The notes beneath the pieces were generated by a model. The model had not been told where the DNA came from and did no database searches. It worked only from the letters and a program-made list of their open reading frames with translations. From assembly GCA_003313425.1 (NCBI GenBank), contig NHZP01000002.1, positions 806,001 through 870,000 of the forward strand: 64,000 bases of DNA, given 5' to 3'. Shown piece after piece: positions 21,707 through 31,072 of the stretch; the first letter of the stretch is position 1, and every line of letters begins with the position of its first letter. Made by a program: the position numbers and the translations under genes. Origin of the DNA: Pseudopyrenochaeta lycopersici (lineage: Eukaryota; Ascomycota; Dothideomycetes; Pleosporales; Pseudopyrenochaetaceae).

Positions 21707-22505
21707 ATGGGTATCGCACGGTACTTTCAACGCACAACTCCAGCTTCTCACACAACAAATACTTCAAGAACCCCACCGGGAGTCTGGCCACTTTTCGCCT
21801 CCAATGCCGTTCTTTCCGTCCTCTCCATCACAAACCTTGCGTTAATTAGCTCAATGGTCGCGTGGTTGCTGGATCAGAAACATAATGTCCATAGCTACCG
21901 GATAGACTGGCCTGGAAACACCGCTCAACTAAATGTGGAACCAAAGAATTTATGGGTCGATCATGGGCACCAGAGTAATGGTGTAGCGGGCTATGGATTC
22001 TTTTTGGGGATCTTTGGAATGATCACGGCTTGGAGACTGCGAAGAGCAGAGCGAGTACATGACCACCTCTCACTTTGCATTACGATGAAGTGCTAACAAA
22101 CCACAACAGCCCTTGAAGAGTCTCACAATCCTTGCGATTCTTCAGTTTCTTGCCATCCTCTTCACTCTCTCGGCCCTAATATTCGTGTTTGTTGTGACCT
22201 ACCAAACAACAGGCCAACACATCCGTGAGCCTATCGCCTCCAACAACATCGGGATCAACTACCCTGAATTCAAATGGACGCCTGAGACTTGGATGATGGC
22301 CGTCTTGAACCTCCCTTTAGCTGATGGAGCGCAGCGCAAGCAGATTAACAGCAAAGTCACAAATATGGTGGCCTGGCGGTGGATGCTGATTCCGCTCTTT
22401 ATTGTGGATCTAGTTGCGTTTGGCATCACCGTATTGGCGTGGCTAAAGCAGAGGAGGAGCGCGGGTATAAGAACAAATTCCGCGGACGCTATGGTTGAGA
22501 AATGA
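21707..22505 (+). CDS. Four-helix membrane protein, hypothetical
   Basis: Two exons: 21707-22054 and 22110-22505; intron of 55 nt with a TGCTAAC branch site; 247 residues. Four hydrophobic segments, at about residues 26-52, 96-112, 120-145 and 210-235, with an extracellular-type loop between the first two (HNVHSYRIDWPGNTAQLN) and another between the last two. The N-terminus and the last 20 residues are polar. The topology resembles MARVEL or Sur7-like proteins, but I see no diagnostic motif. It may sit in plasma membrane or vacuole; I cannot assign a function. The splice joins WRLRRAER directly to PLKSLTILA without disturbing the helix. Confidence 0.72.
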
Positions 22506-23435
22506 GCTTGTGCGTACATAGCGACGAGCCTTTTGCGTATCACAAGCTTGAGGAGGATCAAAAATGTCGGCCGATGCAGATTCACAATAGACTTCTGGGG
22601 GGGACGTTGCTGAGGGACTTCGAGACGACAATAAGCTTGTGCTGAGTCGCGTCGAAGCGATCAAGTTTGTCCGTTCATAACGGTCTAACACTTATGATGC
22701 CATGACTGTACAATTATATCTGTCTGCTGTATCATGCACAGAACACTCATTTGGTTATTAGAGCATGAGGCACACGTTGGAATGTGTCCAATGAAAATAC
22801 ATTTGATGCGAAGGGTTCGCTATCTATACTCTCTGTGCCCAGAATCAGGAATGACTTCTTCACATGCGAGGACGAGTTCCACATGCCACTAATTTAACAT
22901 TCGACCTCAACCAACATTATGAGCGATTTGCAAGTCACGCGTGCACGCACATGAAAGCTGGCGCATGGGACCAGACGATCTTGTGGCTCACCAACGTAGT
23001 TTCCCCAAACCCCACAAACTCGAATGCTTTGCCAAAATCTCTCTATCCCGTCTTCTTCTCTTTCCCATACATTGCGCTTGTGCTTCACGGTAAACGTTGA
23101 GGATTTACCAAGTTCGTAACAAGCTTATGCTGACTGTTGGGCTGCCCTTGCATCCCACCGCTAAAGCTTAGCGAAGCTGCGAACCTCGGTGCCTATCGCT
23201 GCCAATACGGCAAAGCAAAAAAGTGACCCCACCAGCACTCCTGCCTTACAACGTCACGCTCAGCACTCGAGGACTTGCGCTCGGTTCCAAGCAATTCCTC
23301 GCTGCCTTTTGACTAGCAGGTCGCCCTACCAGCCGAATGTACCGCGCACTTTAGGACGAAAATTTACTTGTCTGCAACGCCTGCTACCCTTACATCGTCA
23401 ACCTCGAGCTTCGCGAAAGCACAAAACACCTCGCC
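22506..23435. other. Intergenic, about 0.9 kb
   Basis: Tandem genes on both sides. It holds the 3' UTR of the membrane protein and the promoter of the acyltransferase gene. No coding frame convinces. Confidence 0.4.
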
Positions 23436-24623
23436 ATGGGCGTCTTCCTCTACATACTCGCCTTCCCACCCGCGGCCATAATGTTTCTTCGCGCTCTCTC
23501 CCTCGTGCTGCCCGCGCGGCAGGCGCAATTGGCTTCCTTCTACGCCTTTAGCATGACTGGGGTCCTCCTCATGCTATTCTGCGCAATTTACGGTGTATTT
23601 GCGAGCATAGTTTTGAGATTGATAGGATATGGAGGCCTGAGTCAGTGGACTGTAGCCAGAGCGTTCAAATGGAGTATGTGGTGGGCGACAGGCGTCACAT
23701 TCAGAGTGAGCGGAAGCATGAAGACTACGAGTGCTGGGAGTGGAGAGGATGCGTTGAAAGAGAGACCGGCTGTGTTCATTGGGAACCATCAGACGTGAGT
23801 ACACCGATTTCTTCACTTTGGGCGTGCCTGGAATATGATTATGTGAACAATCATCGCAGGATCTGCCTGCAATTCTGGCCTGTCAGCAAAGAAGGCTTCC
23901 AAACAGCGCTCGCATATGTCATATTGTAGGGTCAGAAACACTAACACGACTTTCAGAGAACTAGATGTGCTCATGCTGGGTTGCATGTTTCCCAAATACT
24001 GCTCCGTCACGGCAAAAAGCTCTTTAAAATGGACACCTGTCCTAGGCCAGTTTAGTACGTCCCTCCTCTCATCACCTTCCCCAAATGTCACTTTTTCAAT
24101 GTCACTCGCTCATACCCATACCTTGACATGACTAATCTCACTCCCAGTGGCTCTCTCGAAGACCGTCTTCATAGACCGCGCAAATCGTGCTACTTCCCGC
24201 GCTACATTTGACACCGCCGCGCAGACCATGAAAACTGAGCGACAATCCGTGTTCATCTTTGCCGAAGGAACGCGCTCCTACGCCTCCACACCAGAACTCC
24301 TACCCTTTAAAAAAGGCGCCTTCCACCTTGCTGTCCAAGCACAAGTCCCCATCGTCCCCGTTGTCTGCGCAAACTACAATCATGTCTTGGACGTCAAGGG
24401 AAAGAGGTTTAGACCAGGCGTGGTTGATGTGACAGCTCTCCCGCCGATCAGTACTGTGGGAATGACGAGTGAGAATGTTGATGCGCTGCTGGAGAAAACG
24501 AGGAGTGCTATGGTTGAGGAACTCATCAGGCTGTCCCACGTCTCCGGTGAAGGCAACGGTCAACCCTTACCGAGAGTATCAGGTGTCGATGATTCACGAA
24601 ACGAGCTCAGGAAGCGGGCATAG
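23436..24623 (+). CDS. SLC1: 1-acyl-sn-glycerol-3-phosphate acyltransferase
   Basis: Three exons: 23436-23794, 23957-24054 and 24148-24623; introns of 162 and 93 nt; 310 residues. The enzyme acylates lysophosphatidic acid to phosphatidic acid in the ER or lipid droplets, the second step of glycerolipid synthesis. Seen: hydrophobic segments at residues 1-25 and 40-65, then the acyltransferase motif NHQTELD (His118, Asp123; the HX4D catalytic pair), which spans the first splice site, FIDR (glycerophosphate-binding block), FAEGTRS with Glu192-Arg195 and VPIVPVV. All four acyltransferase blocks are in order. The last 45 residues are variable. The first intron is long for this window, but no conserved block is missing from the joined product. 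Confidence 0.93.
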
Positions 24624-25202
24624 CGACTGACTTTCTGGAATTGCAGATCTATCCCATAGGAAGGGTTTGAGGCATGTGAGAACGTGAGGCTGGAATAGCT
24701 CGGCGCACAGGCGTTTAGCATAATGAAAGGGACTCTGCATTTTGATATCCTACAGCGGTTGGGGGACTGGAGGGACACCTTTTCAATGGCATGTAGATAG
24801 GCATGGTATTGCAGCATGGCTAACATGGCGTAATCAAATTACAACTTTCACACGAAAAGAATCTGAAATACGACATGATTATGACGAGCTGGCACAAGGT
24901 ATATTACAAGAGAATACACTCGTCTATAGTGTCTAAAGGATCGGCAAACCTTTCCCTTACATCGGATTTCTCTCCACGGGGCTAAAATATTACCCCACGA
25001 ACTACCCCTCTTCCCCAATAGGCATCCCGGAACCAGGGGCTTACACGCGTGTATATCGAGTCGAGGTCACGATGTAGTGTATATTATATAAGAATGGCCT
25101 CGGGCCCTTTCTATTTCACATTAAGTTTCCAAGTTGAATTTGCCATTATATCATCTGAGTTGCACAGCAGCATCTTGAGTACCAGGAGAAGCACACGGCA
25201 AG
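24624..25202. other. Intergenic, about 0.6 kb
   Basis: Between two plus-strand genes. AT-rich patches around 24840-25090; no gene seen. Confidence 0.4.
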
Positions 25203-26438
25203 ATGGCAGCACGACAACCAGGTCTTCAAGATGAGAGCACAACCTCAAAGGGATACGATGTCAAGGGCAAGAGTGCGATTATTACAGGCGCTGGATCTGG
25301 TATGCCTTCACCCCTCTACCGAACTGTTCAGTCTGTCAGTTCGATTCTCTGATCAACTGACCTGCAAACCTAACACTCTCGAGGCATAAACTTCTCGTTC
25401 GCGAATATCCTCCTCTCAAAAGGCTGCTCTGTTCTCATCGCCGACCTCTCCCTACGCCCTGAAGCCCAGAAGCTTGTCGAAGAGTACAGCCAAAAAGAGT
25501 CTGGAAAGCCAAGAGCTGTATTCCTGAAGACCGATGTCACCGACTGGCCGCAGCTGGAGAACATGTTTACCGTCGCAGTACAGGAATTCGGCAAAGTAGA
25601 CATTGTCTGCCCTGGCGCTGGCATCTATGACCCCCACTGGAGCAACTTTTGGCACCCTCCAGGTGCACCTGGAGGCAAGAGTAAAGATGCCGTCGACGGA
25701 GGACGATATGCCTCGCTGGACATTAATGTCACGCATCCCATCCGCACAACCCAGCTCGCTATTTCGCATTTCCTGAACCCGCCAAACGGCGTGGAGAAAG
25801 TGGGACTGACGAATCCGAAGAGAGTCATCATTATAAGCAGTATAGCAGGCCAGAATGCGAATCTAATCACACCGATATATGTTGCGGCAAAGCATGCTAT
25901 GAATGGGTTTATCAGGAGTCTAGGGGCGTTGGAAGGGGTGCTGGGAATTAGAGTTAATGGTGTAGCGCCAGGGGTGATCAGAACGCCATTATGGTTCGGT
26001 ATGTTTGTTCCTATCCCTTGCAAAACAGCAGCACGGTGAAGGAGTGTGGTTATTCAGAGGCTGACTGGCAATTGTGCATGACAGAACATCCCGAGAAAAT
26101 GAAATTTGTGGACGAGACCAAGGATGAGTGGGCCACGCCCGAAGAAGTTGCGGAGGGTATGGTGAGGTGTCTTGAAGAGCCTGAATTGGGTGGAGGAAAG
26201 ATATTGGAGATTGGAGCCAAGCAGACGAGGCTTGTCCAGGCGCTGGTACGTACATTGGCTTTCATTCTTGGGTGTTTTCGAAGTTCAGAGAATAGACTCC
26301 ATACGTGTTCGTGCTAATGGTTGTTTGTAGAACGACCCAGGGCCAAGTGGACCAGGGCATACGGTGAGTAATTTGCAGGATCAGTATTCAGAAGTGTATG
26401 AATGGCTGGGTCAGGAAGGCTGGGTCGTTGGCAAATAA
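25203..26438 (+). CDS. Short-chain dehydrogenase/reductase, 15-PGDH-like
   Basis: Four exons: 25203-25299, 25384-25998, 26085-26245 and 26331-26438; introns of 84, 86 and 85 nt; 326 residues. A classical SDR: cofactor motif TGAGSGIN at residues 28-35, ADLS after the second strand (Asp favours NAD), the catalytic Ser in IIISSIAGQ and YVAAKHAMNG with the Tyr-x3-Lys pair, and the downstream PGVIRTPLW. The insertion after the fourth strand (HWSNFWHPPGAPGG) is unusually Pro/Gly-rich and may shape the substrate pocket. The form resembles fungal proteins named 15-hydroxyprostaglandin dehydrogenase-like, which act on unknown secondary alcohols. Neighbours do not suggest a cluster. The substrate is unknown. 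Confidence 0.88.
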
Positions 26439-27639
26439 GGTGAAGTTGTAGGTTGGTAGGGCAGAAGAGCTTAGTATATTGATGCTGTAACAATCAGTCT
26501 TGTGTTGCTGTATCACATCCAGAAACGGAGGTTTTCTCGAAGAAATATAGCCGCGTATAATAGCTGAGGAAGTATCACCAGTGTTCTCTTGTTCTCTTGT
26601 TTGACATGATGTGTAGTCGTGACAAAACCCATCATTTAACGTTTAATAGTGCCCAGCTTGTCCCAGCTCGAACGTTTGCAGACGAATGGAAGTTAGGTTC
26701 ATGCATTGTTGGGTAAGAGAGGCGTAGTGAGTAAATGAAATTGCGATGCATTGGCATGTCATTGCCAGGTTTCGGACAATGTATTGTTTCTTTCCAGGAT
26801 TGAGCAAGTGGATATTAATCGCACACAGCGTGGTAATAGCTGCCCTACGGTGAGACTCCGTAGCAACTGATGGCGTAGCTGAAGAGTAAGCGAAACGATC
26901 TCGTTCCAAGCGCTCTCGGGCAGCTTGTGTGCATGCTCTTCGCTCCTTCTGGTGCCGTGTTCGAGATCGTTCGAATTGCTCTACAATTCTCCCGAGCGAG
27001 CTCGCGTCGAGCGGCGTTTCTCCGATGAAGCCATGGTCGAACATCAAAAGCCGCAAGTAGGGTCCCAGGACCGGCTATTGAAGTGCTTGGCGCGGACGAC
27101 TGTCGCCCGAGCCGTCTAAAATTTCTCACGATGTTGGCCACGGGAGGAACACCAAGGACGCTATTGGAAAGGGAAAGAGGCATCTAAGAGACTTGCAGGT
27201 GGTGGAATTCCGGCTTACTGGCCGAGGAGAAGATTCTCTAAGCATTGCATCACCGGCGATTATTCATTCAGACGTCAAACGGACCGTGGTTGGCCGTGGT
27301 GGCAGGCCAACGGGCGTGGAACCGGACAATGCAGGCGACATGGCGGCCGGGCTCTGCACAGCTGCTTACTGTAGCCATTCAAACCATCGAGGCTGCTGAG
27401 TGATGCGAGGCCTATGGGCGGGCCTATCAGTAAAGTTGTTTTCCCGGCCGCAGCCACGGGTTGCCACCTGTGACGCTGCAGCCTTTTTCCATGGAGGGGC
27501 TCGGAGGGGCGCTATGATACAAAGCAGCTCCACCGACGCAGCAGCTCCCAACAAATAACACCATTTTCCTCTGTTATATACGTCCCAGTAGCTCTCCAGT
27601 CCTCCTGAAAGCAATTGACTCCACCACATTCTCTCCACC
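26439..27639. other. Intergenic, about 1.2 kb
   Basis: Between the SDR gene and TAL1. Two overlapping minus-strand frames at about 26643-27183 look partly coding by composition (Arg/Glu-rich) but cannot be joined into a gene with confidence. The last 200 nt are the TAL1 promoter, with a pyrimidine-rich leader. Confidence 0.4.
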
Positions 27640-28834
27640 ATGACCAACTCTCTCGAAGCATTGAAGGCCTCTGGCACCGTAAGTACCCCACGATTGCTAT
27701 ACCAACCCCCACCGGAGCAGGCGGAGATGCCACCGACGGCACCCTGCAGCATCACAATCGTCGTGAAAAAGTGCTGACAGCAATTGCTGTAGACTGTCGT
27801 CTGCGACTCTGGTGACTTTGCGACCATCGACAAGTATAAGCCACAGGATGCGACCACCAACCCATCGCTCATCCTCGCCGCATCCAAGAAGCCCGAGTAT
27901 GAGAAGCTGATTGATGCGGCCGTCGAGTATGGCAAGAAGCACGGCAGCAACATTGAGGAGCAAGTTGATGCTACATTGGACAACCTCCTGGTCCAATTTG
28001 GCAAGGAAATCCTCAAGATCATCCCCGGCAAGGTCTCAACAGAGGTTGATGCGCGCTTTTCATTCGACACTGAGGCCTCAGTAAACAAGGCTCTGCACAT
28101 CATTGACGTACGTCTGACCAACTCAACGCGACAAGAACTGTTATGCTGATTATGCGTAGCTGTACAAGGAGCAGGGTATCTCCAAGGACCGCATTCTCAT
28201 CAAGATCGCATCAACATGGGAAGGCATCAAGGCCGCCGAGATTCTCCAGTCAAAGCACGGAATCAACACCAACTTGACCCTCATGTTCTCGCTCGTCCAG
28301 GCCATCGCCGCTGCTGAGGCTGGCGCCTTCCTCATCTCCCCCTTTGTTGGCCGTATCCTTGACTGGTACAAGGCGTCCACCAAGAAGGAGTATTCCAAGG
28401 AGGAAGATCCCGGTGTCAAGAGCGTCCAGGCGATTTTCAACTACTACAAGAAGTTCGGCTACAAGACCATCGTCATGGGCGCTTCATTCCGAAGCGTCGG
28501 TGAGGTCACTGAGCTCGCTGGCTGCGATTACTTGACCATTGCTGTACGTTGCTCCCCGCTCCACACTTCTCGCGCACTACTTACTGACACAATACAGCCC
28601 AACCTACTCGAGCAGCTCTACAACTCCACCGACGACGTCCCCAAGAAACTCGATGCCGCTGACGCCAGCTCGCTCAACCTTGAGAAGAAGTCGTACATCA
28701 ACGACGAGGCCGAGTTCCGCTTCTTCTTCAACGAGGACCAGATGGCCGTCGAGAAGCTCCGCGAGGGTATCTCAAAATTTGCTGCTGATGCCGTCACACT
28801 TAAGGACATTCTGCGCAAGAAGATCCAGGCATAA
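27640..28834 (+). CDS. TAL1: Transaldolase
   Basis: Four exons: 27640-27678, 27793-28107, 28160-28543 and 28598-28834; introns of 114, 52 and 54 nt; 324 residues, the usual length. Cytosolic enzyme of the non-oxidative pentose phosphate pathway; it moves a dihydroxyacetone unit from sedoheptulose 7-phosphate to glyceraldehyde 3-phosphate through a Schiff base. Seen: DATTNPSL with the conserved Asp (residue 32), EVDARFSFD, the active-site Lys133 in [34 protein letters not shown] and VMGASFRS. All blocks of the class I transaldolase barrel are present. Exon 1 holds only 13 residues, as is common in fungal TAL genes. SOD1 lies directly downstream. Confidence 0.97.
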
Positions 28835-29013
28835 AGTGGGAGCTCCGATATCGGTCGGCTTGATGAGCATATGAACGCTACGGTTTGCATGAGTGCTTTT
28901 TCTGTTGTCCTTTAATGAGACTGTAGACAAAAAGTACAGTTAGCAAATTGAGACATCAAAATGAAAAATGTGAAACTACCACTAAATTTGCCATTTGAAC
29001 GTCACTGTACGTT

Positions 29014-29038
29014 GCCATGCCATGCCATGCCATGCCAT
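29014..29038. repeat. GCCAT x5 tandem repeat
   Basis: Five perfect copies of a 5-bp unit, about 250 nt before the SOD1 ATG. Its last base overlaps a CRE-like TGACGTGA. Confidence 0.9.
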
Positions 29039-29045
29039 GACGTGA
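29038..29045. promoter_or_regulatory. CRE/ATF-like site TGACGTGA
   Basis: A close match to the bZIP ATF/CREB core TGACGT, at -254 to -247 of the SOD1 ATG. Stress bZIP regulators (Atf1/Sko1 type) bind such sites in fungi. Occupancy is inferred, not shown. Confidence 0.35.
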
Positions 29046-29291
29046 TAGGACAACAAGCTGCCCGCGAGGGGCAGTAGATTAATCATTCCTCGGCTCTAGC
29101 CCCATTATTATCACCGAGCAATTGCGGATCTCGCGTGCTGCGTCACTCCGAAAGCCCCGCTCTTACCCTGAAGAAAGCTCATCGTAGAGTACCTCCCTCC
29201 CACGTCTTACTCTTCCTCATCTACGACACTACTGTCATATTTTACTTCACAAATACACCAAGTTCATCACAAATCATATAAAACCGTCACA

Positions 29292-30243
29292 ATGGTCAAA
29301 GCCGGTATGTTTCTTCACCATTCCTGCACAAGCTTGCCTCGTTCCGGGAAGGTGGGGCATGGAGGGTGCGTGAGATTGAGCACATTGTTCAACAACGAAC
29401 GATTTCGAGTGTTTGGTAACACCGTAATGGGCTCAATTGGGTGGGTTTGGAGCTGGTTGAGGACCCTGCTGTCGCGTGGGACGGTCTAAGAGCTGTTTAC
29501 TCGATATCCGAGTGCTCCAATCAGCGGCCCTGACTATAGACACCTTGATGGCTACCACACCCACTTGTACACCTTCTCGAGCTAGTTGTATTGGAAGCAA
29601 CAGACGGCGGCAGCGGGTAGGGCTGAGACATAGCGGAAAAAGGGCTAACCACATGCATAGTCGCCGTCCTCCGTGGAGACTCCAATGTCAAGGGCACCGT
29701 CACTTTTGAGCAGGAGAACGAGTCCTCGCCCACCACCATCTCATGGAACATCACTGGCAACGATGCCAATGCTGAGCGTGGTATTCACGTCCATGCTTTC
29801 GGAGACAACACCAACGGATGCACGAGTGCTGGACCCCACTGTGAGTCCATTCTCTCATATTTAGCACAGAGCTATGAGGACATGACAGAGTGTGAGCACG
29901 GCTAATGGTGGCTAGTCAACCCTTTTAACAAGACCCACGGTGCTCCCGGCGACGAGGAGCGCCACGTCGGCGACTTGGGCAACTTCAAGACTGACGGCCA
30001 GGGCAATTCCGAGGGAAGCGTTACCGACAAGTTGATCAAGTTGATCGGATCCGAGAGCGTTATCGGCGTACGTTATCCTCCTCTTCTTTCACGTACTCCT
30101 TGATCTGACATGCCCATCAACAGCGCACCATTGTCGTCCACTCTGGCACCGACGACCTCGGCAAGGGCGGACACGAGCAGTCCAAGATTACTGGCAATGC
30201 TGGTCTGCGCCCGGCTTGCGGTGTCATTGGTATCTCCAACTAG
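29292..30243 (+). CDS. SOD1: Cu/Zn superoxide dismutase
   Basis: Four exons: 29292-29304, 29661-29840, 29916-30067 and 30124-30243; introns of 356, 75 and 56 nt; 154 residues, the standard length. It converts superoxide to oxygen and hydrogen peroxide in the cytosol and mitochondrial intermembrane space. All metal ligands are present: His47, His49, His64 and His121 for copper; His64, His72, His81 and Asp84 for zinc. The disulfide pair Cys58-Cys147 and the guiding Arg144 are in place. Exon 1 encodes just four full codons and one base, and intron 1 is by far the longest in the gene. No presequence or signal peptide, so it is the intracellular form. Confidence 0.97.
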
Positions 30244-31072
30244 ACATGTAAAGGAGAAATAAGTTGATCTGGATGATTATGTGCTTCAGCAGCCTGGGCA
30301 TAAAATGATGAAAAGTATAGCTGCGGTCATGCGTTCTGTAGTGCTCGGATATAGCTAAATCGTCAAATATCATTCAAAATCACCTCGACAGCTCACCTGA
30401 CCACTCTATGCTTTGCACGATTTCCGTGAAATGTAAACAAGCTACCATGTAGTGTGCATAAACCCAAGAGTTTCAGTCAATCAAACATTGCAACTCAAGA
30501 ATTTACCAAATAAGCTTGTATTATATCTACTTAAGCTAGGCTATCATCAAGGCTAGAACCGTCTACCTCAGCTGCATGAACTTGTCGTTTTGAGATGACC
30601 AAATCTCCCATGCCAGTGCTAGAGGGGACACAGCTCGATATTGCAGCGTCAGAGAGCCAAAGGTGACGGCTAAAGCTACAACGACCGTAGTCGGGCTTGT
30701 CATGTGTGGATTTACATCCGCCCAAAAGAGAAACAAGATTGTCTCCCGATTGCTTATCCAAAGATGCTATGAGTCGCAAACCAAAACTCCATGCGAATGC
30801 AATATGGGGTATGGGGTATCGATGCTTACGATCCAAAACAAGCGCCTTGCGCCCGTTTGTCGAACATGTACTTTCAAGTGCCGTGAAGCACGAGAAATTT
30901 GAAAGAAAATGCCGGGGGGATATACTCGTGACCGCTCAGGGGGGGAAAGGGGGAAGTATTGAGCAAAAAATGACTGCACTAAAGGTTAGAGTCAGTCGCA
31001 CAGGGGATGCACGGCAATCATTCGAAGGCATCGCGCAGGTGCTTAGACGCTAGACCTAGATGTTCTACACGG
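30244..31072. other. Convergent intergenic region
   Basis: Between SOD1 and the Red1-like gene 3' ends. It holds G-runs of six, seven and five bases at 30914-30953, a possible G-quadruplex on the plus strand. No gene seen. Confidence 0.45.

Larger units (their letters stand above)
28835..29291. other. TAL1-SOD1 intergenic region
   Basis: Holds the TAL1 3' UTR, a GCCAT tandem repeat (29014-29038) running into a TGACGTGA site (29038-29045), and the SOD1 promoter with a CT-rich leader from about 29190. Confidence 0.5.

Noticed and set aside
23795..23956. A possible extra exon inside the first SLC1 intron
   Set aside because: The direct join gives the exact NHQTELDVLML motif; any inserted exon would break the HX4D acyltransferase pair.
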